In this document: positions 11,558 to 23,444 of the stretch, piece by piece | Layout: the number at the start of each line of letters is the position of its first letter | How positions within the stretch are numbered: the stretch's first letter is position 1 | Origin: Platanthera guangdongensis | Taxonomy: Eukaryota; Streptophyta; Magnoliopsida; Asparagales; Orchidaceae | Assembly (NCBI GenBank): GCA_039583875.1 | Contig: CM077167.1 | Coordinates: forward strand, 146,399,010 to 146,463,009 | Length of the DNA: 64,000 nt | Reading direction: 5' to 3' | Notes under the pieces: generated by a model | Seen by the model: the letters and a program-made list of their open reading frames with translations, nothing else | What the model was told of the DNA's origin: nothing | Databases searched by the model: none | Made by a program: the position numbers and the translations under genes

Positions 11558-13351
11558 TTGACAAAGAAAATGGATAAGCTTACTATAGAAGAAGTGCCTG
11601 TTGCAAGACAGCAAGGAGAGGAGAGTAGCTGTTGTCTAGGGGGAGAACTACATGTGCCAATTGCTGAAGAAATCCAAGGTATACATCATGATGCAGATGC
11701 TGAAGTGGTTCAACCAGAAGTTAGGATGCCTCCAGTTCACAGGCATCTTAGAGATCATCCAGTAGAGCTGATTATTGGAGATCCAAGACAAGGAGTTCAA
11801 ACCAGGAGTAGAAACATGAATGCAGCAATCTACTCCAGCTTTCTGTCACAAGTTGAACCTAAGAAATTTGAAGAAGCAATACTGTATCCACAATGGACTG
11901 AAGCAATGCAAGAAGAGCTTAATCAGTTCAAGAGGTGCAAGGTTTGAAAACTTGTTCCTAAACCTAAAGACCACAATGTAATAGGAGTTAAGTAGATCTA
12001 CAGGAATAAGATGGATGAACAAGGGATCATCATTAAGAATAAGGCTAGACTGGTTACTAAATGATATAGGCAAGAAGAAGGTATTGATTTTGATCAAACC
12101 TTTGCTCTAGTAGCCAGACTGGAAGCCATAAGGATGTTCTTGGCCTATACAACCTATCAAGGATTCAAGGTATACCAAATGGATGTCAAGTCAGCATTCC
12201 TGAATGGTAATCTTAAGGAAGAAGTCTATGTGGAGCAGCCTGCAGGTTTTGTTGATCCAACTCTACCTCATTATGTCTATAGACTTAGGAAAGCTTTATA
12301 TGGGTTAAAGCAAGCCCCTAGGCTTGGTATGAAACCCTATCTTGTTTCCTCATTGAGAACAAGTTCTTAAGGGGGAAAATAGATAAGACTTATTCCTTAG
12401 GGAATCTAGAGGCAAAGTCATACTAGTCCAATATATGTAGATGACATTATATTTGGGTCTACTGAAAGCAGCCTTTGCAAAAAGTTTGCAAAACTTATGC
12501 AAGGTCAGTTTGAGATGAGTAGTATGGGAGAGCTGAAGTTTTTTTGGGACTCCAAGTTAAACAGACTGAAAGTGGTTTATCCATATATCAGTCCAAGTTC
12601 ACCTAGAACTCATTAGGAAGTATGGTATGGATTCATCCAGTACCATAAAGACTCCTATGGGGTCAAGTATGTCTCTTAGCAAGGATGATGCAGGGAAACC
12701 TGTAGATGAAACCTTGTATAGAGGGATAGTTGGCTCCCTATTATACTTGAATAGTAGACCAGACACTTGTATGCTACATGTGTTTGTGCCAGGTATCAAG
12801 ACTGCCCTAAGAGTCTCATTTGACTACAGTCAAGAGAATATTGAGATATCTAAAGGGCACTCCCTATCTAGGCCTCTGGTACCCTAGGAATGGGAGACTT
12901 TGATCTAACAGGTTATTCAGATGCAGACTTTGCAGGATGCAAAGAGGATAGAAAGAGCACTACTGGAACCTGTCAATTCCTAGGTGGGAGACTAATTTCA
13001 TGGAGTAAGAAACAAAGCAGTGTGGCTATCTCCACAGCAGAGTCAGAGTATGTGGCTGCAGAAGTTGCTGTGCTCAACTTATATGGATTCAACATCAGCT
13101 AGAGGACTATGGATTTCAGGTAAGTAGAACTCCACTTTTCTGTGATTCTACAAGTGCTATTTCAATAGCTAATAACCCTGTATCCATAGTAGGACAAAAC
13201 ATATTGAAATTAAATATCATTTTCTTAGGGAGCATGTAAAAAGAGAAGATATTTTATTAGAATATGTTAAAACAGATGAACAAGTAGCTGATATGTTTAC
13301 CAAGCCACTAGAAGAAACTAAGTTCAATAGATTCAAAATTGAACTAGGATG
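11558..13351 (+). pseudogene. pol: SIRE-A reverse transcriptase and RNase H (degenerate)
   Basis: The integrase tail and linker lead into reverse transcriptase at about 11870 ([12 protein letters not shown]). Stops at 11945, 11994 and 12061 and frameshifts near 12330, 12420 and 12545 split it. Readable landmarks are [26 protein letters not shown], the catalytic YVDD near 12440 and the YSDADFAGC of RNase H near 12915. The end motif with EQVADMFTKPLEE lies near 13280-13320, and the frame ends about 13351. Landmark spacing is normal, so the damage is small indels and point changes rather than large deletion. Confidence 0.88.
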
Positions 13352-13398
13352 ATAAACTTAGAGTAAGTTTAGATTTGAAAATGACTATAAGTAAAAAG

Positions 13399-13845
13399 GT
13401 GTCGACACATAGACAAGTCTATGACGACACAGAATAGTGGTGTTGACACTTCAGGAAAAAAGGTGTCGACACATCCAGGATGTTGGTGTCGACACTTCAG
13501 AATGTTAGTGTCGACACATGTCAAGTAGGTGTCGACACATCCAACATGGTGTCGACACTTATGTTTTACTCAGTATTTACTAAGTAAAAGTCTCGACAAT
13601 GTGTCGAGATTGTTTGTGTCGACACATAACCAAGTGTCGACACATAAAATCTGTGACTAAACTTGTGTCGACACATATGTGTCGAGACATTATAAGTCAG
13701 TGTCGACACTTATTGTCAGTTGTCGACACATTTTAAGTTTGCTGTCCCGCCTGTTCATCTTCAAATCAGAAAGGTATAAATAGGGTTCTGTCTTTGTTTG
13801 TCGACACGCTTTCAAAGTTTCGAGACCAAAACTACTGTGTCGACA
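13399..13845. repeat. Second GTGTCGACAC array, between SIRE-A pol and ORF3
   Basis: About 11 exact GTGTCGACAC copies plus variants (TCTCGACA, GTGTCGAGA, TTGTCGACAC) lie in 450 bases after the RNase H end and before the ORF3 start at 13881. This is inside the element, not LTR. A TATAAATAG lies near 13776, which raises the possibility of a separate promoter for ORF3. Confidence 0.88.
13775..13783 (+). promoter_or_regulatory. Possible internal TATA box before SIRE-A ORF3
   Basis: AGGTATAAATAGGG lies about 105 bases before the ORF3 ATG (13881) and within the palindrome array. The arrangement copies the LTR, where an array is followed by the same TATAAATAG. Internal transcription is inference. 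Confidence 0.45.
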
Positions 13846-13880
13846 CCTCTCTTTTCTCAAGACAAATTCTACAAACCCTA

Positions 13881-16690
13881 ATGGCACCATAGCTTGAGGA
13901 GAACGTTAACGAAGGCTATGAGCTTGTGCGCGGCGCGTTCGACGATGCAGATGCGGAAATCAAAGCGGTAGTAACCCTAGTCGCCAATTCTGGATTGGAA
14001 TACTTAGTTTCAGAACAACTAAGATATGGAAGAAGGAAGTGCTTGAATTCCTTAATGGAGCTACAGTAGATGACTCTGGATACAGAATCAAATCTAGAGT
14101 TCATGGAACTAGGTCAAGGTTTCACCTAAAAATCTGAGGAAGGTGCTCCAGTTACCAAGAACTCAAGATGAAGAAGAGGTGACTGCTTCAAAGACCAGGG
14201 AAGCTCTTACCTGGTGTGGACTTGATCAAAGATGAAGATAGATCTGTTTCAACAGGAAAGGCATGAATAATCAAGACAAGTTCATGTCTGAGATTGTGGA
14301 AAAAGTCTTACTCAGCAAGCCTGGAGGGCATGACATAGTATCTGCCTATATGTTTGGCATAATGACAAGGTTATATTCACTCTGACAACAGATTGGTCTA
14401 TGGTGGTTTATGAGAAGCTTAAGGAGAGCTTGAAGAAGCCCAATCTGGGAGGATCATTAGTCTCTATCTAGCTGGTACCATACCAGAGGTAATGAATACT
14501 GCTGCAGGTAGCAAGATAAATCATATGAGGAAGATGGATCTAAGGATCTTTTCTAGATGGGACAGGGTGTTGTCCAAGGAATTGCCAACCCCAGAGAAGA
14601 CAGAGTTACTGAGAAAGACAGTTCCAAAAAGAAAAGGGAAGAAAGTCTGTGACACAAGAGTCCTCCAGCAGTTCTAGGAGTGAAGAACATGTTGTTTTCA
14701 CTCCTGATGATCAAGAGGAAGTGCCTGTAGAGAAGTCTCCTGCTCCTCCAGCTGATGCAGAGATCCATGGGGAGCTACCACCAGTTAGCTCATCCCAGGG
14801 ATCAAAGCCAGGGGGAGCCTCCAGTAGTAGAAGAACCTTTACTCTGGACAGTGAGCAAGCCACCACCATCATACAAGAGGTACTCACTGACCTAAATACT
14901 TTAGATATCTTATAGAATATGCTGATTTGTCTGATGTTCCTCAGCAAACTCAGCTGTATATTCAAGAACCAGATGTTGTTAGAGTAGACACATCTGCTGT
15001 CCAGGAATGGTAACTGAATCAGTAGTTGAAGAGTAAAGACTGTCTCCAGCTCCATCCCCTCCTGAATATACCATGAAAGATTTATTCTGATCTAGATCAA
15101 GAAGATTTTGATATGGACAAGGATGCTGATGCAAGAGATAATGCTGCTGCTGAGGGGGAGAAGGTACAAGAACTGGAAGAGCCTATTAGGAGGACACTGA
15201 GAAGGCACCTGATGTGCAAGCTGCAAAGCCTCAAAGCCCTAAGGACAGGGTTGATATTGCCAGCACTTCTGCCTCTGAAGATGAGGAGAGTGCTAGGGCC
15301 AAGAAGAAGAAACTCTATGTCTTCAAGAGGAGAAGCCAGAGTTATAAGAAGGCTTTGCAATCCATTGCCCCACAGCCTATAGTTCAACAAGCTCCAACTG
15401 TTGATTATAGTGCTTTACTGATTGCACTACAGATTAAAATGGATGAACAAAGAAAATCCATAGAGGCTTATGTTGATGCAGGGCACAGATCATTACAGTT
15501 TGATCTTGCCCAAGATATAAAATCTATAAGGTTTGAAATGAACCTTAACAAGAAAGAGATGACAGACTGCTTCCACAAAGGTGGAAATGCAGTGGTGTAT
15601 TTGGCAACACACCAAGAGAAGATCAAGGCACAGGTAGATGGTATAGTATTGAAACAAGGATATGTTCTTGAGAATCAATTAAGAATGAATGACAATTTGA
15701 CTGAATCCCACAATGCTATAGTCACTGAATTAAAGAATAAGGCTGCTGAACCTTCTACATCTACTGCTGCTATTAAAGCTGACTTTGATAAAGTATTTCA
15801 GGAAGAAATTTCTGCTGTTAAGACTGCTATCCAAGCCTCCCAGAAGGTCATATCTGAACAACTTCAAAATCTAAAACCTTACTTTAAAGAAGGAATCAGA
15901 TACTTGGATGCTCAAATTAGATTTCAAAAGGATGATGTCAGAGATCACATGGCTAGAGAAGTCATAAAGGGGGAGAGAGTGTTAGTCAAGGCAAGTTCTG
16001 AGCATGCAAAATGGATATCAAATTCAATCAGGGCTACACTTGGATACCTCCTCTGTGTGATGACCAAGATGTTGCTGTGAATCAGGCATTAATTAACCTG
16101 CTTATTTGGAGGTGAGCAACCAGAAGTAGCTCAGGTCATTTATCCACCTCCAGACTTTGAAATGATTCAAGCAGATGTGAGCACAATGTATAGCCCACTT
16201 GAAGGAAAGGACAATGTCCATATTGAAAAGGTGTTCAACCTATATCTGAAGCCATGCAAGAGGCATTACAGAAAGAGAAGAAGAGACAAGGTGTCCAAAA
16301 AGAGGTTTAGGGAACAAAGCAGAACAAGGCAGACTTTGAACAGTGGAGCCCTACCTCTAGAAATATCATTTTAACTGCTGGAAAGCTGCCAAGGACAATG
16401 CTCATGAAAGGAACAAGTGGTTATCTGAAGATGAATGGAGAAAACATGAAATAAGACAAGAGCGAGGCTTGTTCAATACAGAAGGAGGCAAAGATGGGAA
16501 AGCTACTCCTACTGCAGTGGAGCCTAGCAAGTACTCCCCAAGCCATATCACTTTTTGAGAGGCAGAAGAACTCAAAAAGAAAGATCTAAAAGGCAAGAAG
16601 CCTGCTGATGCTGAAAACTGTTGAAGCCCCTGTCAAGCTCAAGTTCAAGCTCGCAAGGGGAATAGTATCAAGGAACCTGTTCAGAAATAG
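13881..16690 (+). pseudogene. SIRE-A ORF3 (post-pol, SIRE 'env-like' position)
   Basis: This region after pol corresponds to the third ORF of SIRE elements, often called env-like. It starts at ATG 13881, with a TAG three codons later. Pieces are readable in shifting frames: an acidic N-terminus, a helical part near 14270-14680, a Ser/Pro/Glu-rich part at 14649-14915, and a 288-codon frame (15214-16080) with heptad-like helices resembling a coiled coil. The basic C-terminal part continues to about 16690. The fragment with HDIVSAYMFGIMT matches in style the HDYITRHQVLMM segment of ORF3 in SIRE-E. I see no convincing signal peptide or membrane segment, so a true envelope role is not supported here. 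Confidence 0.65.
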
Positions 16691-16983
16691 ATTAAGATTT
16701 TACTTGAAGATTATTTTGTAATCTTTTAAATGAGAAGCATTTTTTGTAAACTACTGAAAATGTATAAGAAAAATGTTAGAACAATATATGATCAATATAT
16801 TTCATGATTGTTCTGTGTGAATGTGGTCTATTTCTTACTTGTTCTGCAATGATGATTGTGTATACATGTGTGATTTAATACATGTTATGTTTACCCTGTT
16901 ATACATTATCTGCTTTACATCATTCTGTATTTTTTATTATGAATGGTGTATATCATTGACTAAGGGTTATGACTTCTCCAAAT

Positions 16984-16992
16984 AGGGGGAGA
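16984..16992 (+). other. SIRE-A polypurine tract
   Basis: AGGGGGAGA, followed by T, lies directly before the 3' LTR start TGTTGGG. The 290 bases upstream (16691-16983) are AT-rich untranslated sequence with no gene. Confidence 0.88.
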
Positions 16993-16993
16993 T

Positions 16994-19056
16994 TGTTGGG
17001 TACATTGGTCAATGTACCCTGATTTGAAGAAGCCTCCCAACTCAAGATATACATCATAATGTATTTGATGTATGTTGAGTTTACTTGTGCAGGTTAAGTA
17101 ATCACTGGACTGAAGCAAAAAGTTTCTAAGTCCATGTGTCGACACCCAGAGGGAAAGTGTCGACACTTAAGAAGCTTGTGTCGACACCCAGACAAGCAGT
17201 GTCGACACTTGGAGCTGTGTCGACACTCAGTGAAGAAAGTGCAGACAGAAAGTGTCGAACAGGAGCTGTGTCGACACCCAGTGAAGCTGAGTCTACACCA
17301 GAAAGTGTCGACACTTGGAGCTGTGTCGACACTCAGCAAAAGTGTGCAGAGACTAAGTACAAGTGTCGACACTTAACACAATGTGTCGACACTAAGCAGA
17401 AGAGTCGGCATTTGAAGTAAGTGTCGACACTCACAACACATGTGTCGACACTCAAGCAGAAGAGTCAGCACTTGAAGTATGTGTCGACACCAGCACAATG
17501 TGTCGACACACAAAGAAGACTCAACACTTGAAGAAAGTGTCGACACAAGGAGCTGTGTCGACCTTAGCATAGAACAGAATTATCTCAAAATATTCTAAGT
17601 ACAAGTGTCGACACTAAAGGAATGTGTCGACACTCAGCTGAAGTCCAACAAAGAAGAAGGTGTGGCGAAACAAGGAGCTGTGTCCAACACTCAGCAAGAA
17701 TCAACATAGAAGACTATGTGTCGACACAAGAAGTTGTGTCGACACTTGACAGATTCAACACAAGAAGTTGTGTCGACACAAAGGAGATGTGACGACATTT
17801 TGAAGAATTCAGCAAAAGCTAGAAGAACAAGTACTTGTGTCGACACTCAATTTCAGTGTCGACACATGCAGAAGAAACTGTGTCGAGACATACAAGGAGT
17901 TGTGTCGACACCTTGTAGACTTGTGTCAACACTTACACAGCACATGTGTCGACACTTGGACTATAAGTGTCGACACTTAAAGACAGAAAGTCTCGACACT
18001 TTCAGACAGTTAGAGATTTTCAAGAAATGGACTGGATGATTTGATAGCTGCCGTTCCAGCCGGTCTACAGCACCTGTCAGAGATATAGAGAAGTCAGTTA
18101 TGGACCGGATCAGCCGGTTACCATGAAGAAGGCCTATAAATAGGCACCTACAGTTTACAGAAACTGTTGTTGAAAGTTGTGAAGAGTTGTTCAGATTGTT
18201 GTTCAAGTGGATCACATTGGTGAAGAACAAGTCATCAGAGTGGTACACAGAGTATCAAATCAAGAAGATCGTGCAGTCCAAGTGCAGATCTAAGAAGTTG
18301 GAGAGAGAGGGCTCCATCCAAGAAATCAGCCTCTGGAACTAGGCTGAGAAGAAGGATTCAGATTCATTCTGGATCTTAAGTGGCAGAGGTCAAGGAACTA
18401 CTGCAGGAGGATTCAGTCTTATTCAGTTCTACTCAAGAAGCTTTGAAGAAAGCTAAGTCAGATTGAATCCAGCTGAGTTCTTCCAAGAACTCATAAAGAA
18501 ACTCTCAACTCCCCTCTTTTATTTCTGAGTTGTTGAGTCAATATTTGTAATACATTCTTATCTTGTAGGATCCTTTGGATCTGAGTGAATTGTAAGCCTA
18601 TAATTATAAAGGCTGAGGGTAGGGCTTGAGAGCCTGAGTGTAGGAGATTGAGATCTCTGAGTGTAGGCCTTGGTTGGCTGAGTGTAGGCCTTGGTTGGCT
18701 GAGTGTAGGCCTTGATTGGCTGAGTGTAGGCTTTGGGATAAAGCTGAGTTGTAAGGCCTTGGGCCTGAGGTGTAGGAACCAATTTGGGTTCTGAGACAGT
18801 GGAGGAGTTTGGCCGAATCTAGTACACTGCTAGATAGGCGAAGGGGGAAAGTGGATGTACCCATATCTTGGGGAACCACTATAAACCACTGTGTATGCTG
18901 TGCTGTGCTGTGCTGTGATTATTGCTGTGTTTGCTGTGATAGAATAAGTTAGAAAGCTGTGTTATAAACTGTTGGCTGCCATTAAAGTTTAAAAAAGGAT
19001 TAGGTCACCTATTCACCCCCCCCCCCCCTCTAGGTGTTTAGGTATCATATCTTTCA
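16994..19056 (+). repeat. SIRE-A 3' LTR (2063 bp)
   Basis: This is the partner of 5993-8053. Outside the palindrome block the two copies are nearly identical (about six differences in the last 915 bases). The palindrome block (about 17135-17985) shows many more changes, mainly one-base gaps and broken words such as GTGTCGAACA and GTGTCCAACAC. The TATA box is at 18135-18143, and the 21-bp repeats lie near 18650-18740. Confidence 0.93.
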
Positions 19057-19061
19057 GATAG
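19057..19061. repeat. SIRE-A right target-site duplication (GATAG)
   Basis: Identical to 5988-5992 and directly after the 3' LTR. About 14 bases of host sequence follow before Cop2. Confidence 0.93.
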
Positions 19062-19075
19062 TGCAAGCCCAAGAT

Positions 19076-19316
19076 TGTGAATTGAAACACAAGAGAGCGA
19101 AAAATAGAATATGAGGATAACGATTATTTTTTTCTTATTATACTTGTTCTGCCTCTTACACATATATATAGAAATAGATGGATATGTATAACAGCGGAGG
19201 CGGTGAGCTGACTATCACATATGGGTGATATATCGGGTACAGGTAGAGGTTACCTATTACATGAGTACCCTATTACATGAGTACATATAAACCAGAGGCA
19301 CGGTTTACTTCTCACA
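19076..19316 (-). repeat. Cop2 3' LTR (left copy)
   Basis: Reads TGTGAGAAGT on the minus strand and ends in TCACA. It differs from the right copy at a few sites, for example the GAGCGAAA versus GAGTGAAA region near 19096. It contains two direct copies of a CATGAGTACCCTATTA-like 15-mer near 19260-19280. Confidence 0.9.
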
Positions 19317-19328
19317 TTTCCCCTCATT
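19317..19328 (-). other. Cop2 polypurine tract
   Basis: On the minus strand AATGAGGGGAAA directly precedes the LTR start TGTGAGAAG. This fixes the element orientation as minus. Confidence 0.75.
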
Positions 19329-20499
19329 AAACCGAGTCGGGTAGAATCCCTAACCCTAGCTGCGAGCGCAGATCGATGAAGCGAGTTCTTGGGAGCGGCT
19401 TCGTCAAAGCGTCGACGATCTGCTTGTCTGAGGAACAATATTTCACTGCAATGTTGTTCTTCTCCACCTGATCACTGATGAAATGGAAATTCATTTCAAT
19501 ATGTTTACTTTTGCGTTGAGTAACTGGATTTGTAGCTAGATGTATTGTTGAAGTGTTATCGCAGAAGATGGTGATGGTTTTTTTTCATTCTTTTCCTTTC
19601 ATTTCTGCGAGAAGTTGTTTTAACCATAAGGCTTCACAAGAGGCGTTGGTTAAGGCCATGTATTCCACCTCTGTGGTTGATAATGCCACAGTTGGTTTTT
19701 TGTGTGATGCCATTATTATGGCCATGGAGCCAAAATAGAATATGTGCCCACTAGTGCTTCGTCGATCATCCAAGCTAGAATCCCAATCAGAATCAGAATA
19801 TATTGTTGGTTCCAGATCTTTGGCATAAACAAGTACCAGATAAGTACTACCTTTGAGATAGCGTAAAATGCGTTTTACTGCAAGCATATGAGACATGAGA
19901 AGCTTTGAGGCAAAACGAGAGACTATGTTTACTGCATTTTCAATATCTGGTCGAGTATGGGTAATATAGCTTAATGACCCAATTAGAGAGCGATATTCTG
20001 TTTCATCAACCTTCCCCTCTTCTGCATATTTTGTTAATTTTTCTCTTGTATCCATAGGAGTTATTGCTGGGTTGCATTCATCCATCTGAAATTTACATAA
20101 GAGGTCATTTATATATTTCTTTTGTGAGATAGCAAGGCCAGAAGGTGTTTGATGAATTTCCAGACCAAGGAAATATTTGACTGGTCCCAAATCAGTCATT
20201 TCATACTTCTTTAGCATAGTATTCTTGAACTCTTGTATCATTTGAAGATTGCTGCCTATGATTAGAAGATCATCTACATATAGACCGATAAAAAGTGATT
20301 GATCCTTTTCATGTTTTACATATAATGAGGGATCAGAGAGGCATCTATAAAAGTGATGATTTATCATATAATCATCAATATTATGGTTCCAGGCACAGGG
20401 GGCTTGCTTAAGTCCATAAAGTGCCTTTTTGAGTTTATATACCTTCTCTGCATCTTTGCCAGTCTTTTGATACCCTTGTGGTTGCATAACATAGATATC
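19329..20499 (-). pseudogene. pol: Cop2 reverse transcriptase (C-terminal) and RNase H
   Basis: The main open frame is 19585-20487 (300 codons). It shows [12 protein letters not shown], the catalytic YVDD in LYVDDLLIIG, TRPDIENAVNIVSRF and RNase H with YSDSDWDSSLDDRRSTSG. The RNase H tail (a TKHIEM-like KSKHIEMNFHFI and DALTKPLP) is readable below 19585 in another frame, down to about 19335, so a small frameshift near 19580 removed it from the main frame. A TAA at 20500-20502 separates this from the upstream part in the same frame, where family sequence has Glu (GDIKEDIY), so it is a single nonsense change. Confidence 0.88.
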
Positions 20500-21780
20500 T
20501 TATTTAATATCTCCATTTAGAAATGCAGCTTTTACATCTAAATTGATGATGGGGTAATTATTTTGAGCAGCTTTAGCTAGGAGTAGTCGGATTGTATCCA
20601 TTCTGACTACCGGGGCATATGTTTCCCGATAGTCTCTGCCAGGTTTCTGAGAATATCCTTTTGCTACTAAACGAGCTTTGTGTTTAGCAAGTGTTCCATC
20701 AGCATGTAATTTTGACTTATAGATCCATTTTAATCCAATTGGTTTTAGATTGGGAGGAGGTAATACTAGCTGCCAAGTTTGATTTCTTTCAATTGTTTCA
20801 ATTTCTTCATCCATAGCAAGTTTCCAAATCTCTTTTCTTTCAGCTTCTTCAAAGGTGTTAGGAGTAGTAGTGATGAATGTAACTTCAGTTGATGCATATA
20901 TTTCGTGTAGTCTGCGCATCTTTTGTGGTGATGATGATTCATGTTCCGATTCTTGATCTGATAGAGCTCCTTCAGGAGCTTTTGTGGGTTGAATATTTGG
21001 GAAAGAATCATCAAAATCCCAGTCTGTAAGTTGGATAGGGCTTAAGTTTGGCTCAACCATTACAGGCTTGGTACTTTCTGACTGCCACTTCCATAGACCT
21101 TCTTCATGAAATTGTACATTTCGACTAATGATGAGTTTTTGAGTGCATGGATGAAATAATTTATATGCTTTTGATAGATCACTGTATCCTACAAACAAGT
21201 AGCATTCACCTTTCTTGTCTAACTTGTCTCTTTGTATGGACGGAATTAGTGCATAGGCAGGACACCCAAATGTCCTAAAATGAGCAATTGACGGTTTCCT
21301 TTTATATAATTGCTCATAAGGTGTGCTGTTTTTTACTATCTTTGTAGGTGATCTATTTAGTATGTAAATAGATGTATTGCAAGCTTCAGCCCAAAGAAAG
21401 TTTGGCAACTCTTTATTTAATAGAAGTGATCTGGCCATTTCAGCTATTGTTCGATTTCTTCTTTCAACCACCCCATTCTGTTGGGGGGATCTGGGGGCTG
21501 TCAATTGTCGTTTAATTCCCTGTGTTTGACAAAACATGTCAAACTGATGTGAGGTGAACTCCCCTCCTCTGTCAGTTCTCAAACATTTGATATGTAAATT
21601 ATGTTCCTTTTCTACTACAACTTTAAACTTCTTAAAGATTTCAAATGTTTCGTATTTGTTCTTCAAGAAATAAATCCACATGTAGCATGTATAATCATCA
21701 ACAAGAAGCAGAAAATAGAATTTACCTCCAACAGAAGGTGTTGAGGTGGGTCCCCATAAATCCCCATGAAGTAGCTCCAA
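20500..21780 (-). pseudogene. pol: Cop2 integrase and N-terminal reverse transcriptase
   Basis: The open frame has 426 codons. The integrase core has all three catalytic residues in HGDLWGP, RTDRGGEF and PQQNGVVERR, then the FVGYSDLSKAYKLFHP C-terminal strand. A Ser/His-rich linker leads to reverse transcriptase (TWQLVLPPP, KARLVAKGYSQ, LDVKAAFLNGD). The frame ends at the TAA noted for the downstream part. A TAG near 21790 cuts it from the zinc domain. The domains look functional apart from these stops. Confidence 0.9.
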
Positions 21781-22420
21781 AGGCTATTTTGATTGTATAT
21801 TTGATATCCTTTGATGAGGTAAAGTATGTATTTTAGCTTGAGCACATACTTTATAGAAGACCTTGTTTGAAGATATTTTAGGAAAATCTTTTACAAGCTC
21901 ATTTTGAGACATAGCTTGCATGACATTCCAATGTAAATGGCCTAGCCTTGCATGCCATAAGTTTGAGTTAACTATTTCTTATTTGTCTGTCTGACTGGCT
22001 AAAGCTTGCAGTGTTTGCTGCGACATATCCAAGGTAAATACCTTATTTGCTGTCATCTTTGTTGATGCAATAAGCTTTCCACTTTGGCTTTCTTTTATCT
22101 GGCATATGTCGGACCGGAAGAGTAATTCATATCCTTTATTTAGCAGTTGCCCTACACTTAAAAGATTCTGAGCTAGTGTTGGGACAAAGTGAACATCAGG
22201 AATCAGTCTTGTTTTTCCTTCAGAGGAGAGGGAAACAGTACCCTTACATTCAATGGGAATTATGTTTCCATCTCATAGATGTACAATTGACTTAAACTTC
22301 TCATCTATTGTTAAGAAGTTTGCTTTGTCCTTTGACATATGGCTTGAACAGCTGTTGTCAATATACCAAATAGAAGGTTCAGTTGTTGATCCGTGCATAC
22401 ATGAATAAAACATCTCTTCC
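21781..22420 (-). pseudogene. pol: Cop2 protease and integrase zinc domain
   Basis: No long ORF remains, but codons are readable on the minus strand. The protease start near 22336-22370 reads WYIDNSCSSHM, where the family has D-S-G, so the catalytic aspartate is kept but the triad is changed. Pre-integrase residues, including a W-H-x-R/A-LGH-like stretch near 21940-21965, and the CAQAK segment near 21840 lead into the integrase core. Several stops are present. Confidence 0.65.
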
Positions 22421-22479
22421 TTTTCTTCATTTATTGTTTTTCCTTTTCTGTGTACTGTGCTTGTTCAGATGTATTGTGC

Positions 22480-23410
22480 CAGTAGTCTATTGCTGCATGA
22501 TTTGGTACTCTACACCTTTTACACCGAGTGTAATAGTCCTTGGAGTCATGCGTTTGTTTATCACAGATAATACAGTATTTTTGATGAGGAAACTGTGTTT
22601 GTTTTGGGGCAAACTTCTTCTTTTTTTGCCTTTCACCCCACCTTCTTTAGGTCGTGGGTTCCTTTCTATTTGTTGTCCAACCTTCTTTGGTTTTTTGAAA
22701 GGTTCTTGCTTCATCGTTTCTTGCATCTTGAGAGCTTGTTTCAGATGAGTAGAGTTTTTGTTAAGTCTCTCTTCATGTGATTTCAGTGACCCAGTCAGCT
22801 ATGTTAAGGTTAAGGTCTTGAGATTTTTCGATTCCTCAATGGCCATAACAGCTGGATTAAAAGGAGGTTTTAATCCCCTTAAAATCTTGGGTACTATTTT
22901 ACTATCCTCAATAGTATCACCAAAGCTACGAATTTGATTAACTAGTTGTACAAGTCTGGAGATAAAGCTATCAATTGTGACCTCTGACTGCATCCTAAGT
23001 AATTCAAAGTCAGTCCATAATCTTTGCAATTTCATTTCAATTACCTTTGCACTGCCTTTATATTCCTCTTTAAGTGTGTCCCAGGCCTGTTTGGCAGTTT
23101 CAGCACCCATGATTCGTGGGAATACTGCTTTAGAGACACCTTGGTGAATAATCGAAACAGCTCTAGCATCTTTTAATTTGATTTCCTCTAATAGTTTCTA
23201 TAACACTGCTTCTGACGGTTTGCTTAACTCAATATATGCAGGTAATTGAGGTCCATGAATAACCAGCTCCCATAATCGTTAAGAAAGGAAGATAAACTTC
23301 ATTTGTAAACTCCATTGATCATATTTGTCACCATTGAAAATAGGTATTGCTGAATGTGAGTATGAAAATGCAGTGGGAGTAAGAGATGAAGCATTATCCA
23401 ATGATGATTC
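22480..23410 (-). pseudogene. gag: Cop2 gag
   Basis: On the minus strand IPIFNGDKYDQW (about 23330-23295) is the typical N-terminal start of copia Gag (DUF4219-like). The clean frame 22799-23110 has the UBN2 pattern AKQAWDTLKEEYKG. A worn zinc knuckle (CIICDKQTHDSKDYY) near 22525-22575 has lost its last cysteine. Stops near 23280 and 23200 break the frame. Confidence 0.75.
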
Positions 23411-23426
23411 TCAAGAACAAGAGCGT

Positions 23427-23441
23427 GAGAGCTTTGATGCC
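23427..23441 (-). other. Cop2 primer binding site
   Basis: On the minus strand TTGGCATCAAAGCTC follows the 5' LTR end. It matches the initiator-Met complement (TGGTATCAGAGC) at 10 of 12 bases. Confidence 0.7.
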
Positions 23442-23444
23442 AAT

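Larger units (their letters stand above)
5993..19056 (+). mobile_element. SIRE-A: complete SIRE-type copia element (13.06 kb)
   Basis: The element is bounded by 2.06-kb LTRs beginning TGTTGGGTACATTGG and ending ATATCTTTCA, with a perfect GATAG duplication. Inside are an initiator-Met primer site, a long gag with two zinc knuckles, protease, integrase, reverse transcriptase and RNase H, then a third ORF region after pol, then the polypurine tract. This order, size and extra 3' ORF match the SIRE (Maximus) lineage of plant copia elements. All coding parts carry frameshifts or stops, so it cannot move by itself. Palindromic GTGTCGACAC arrays fill part of each LTR and the pol-ORF3 spacer. Confidence 0.95.
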
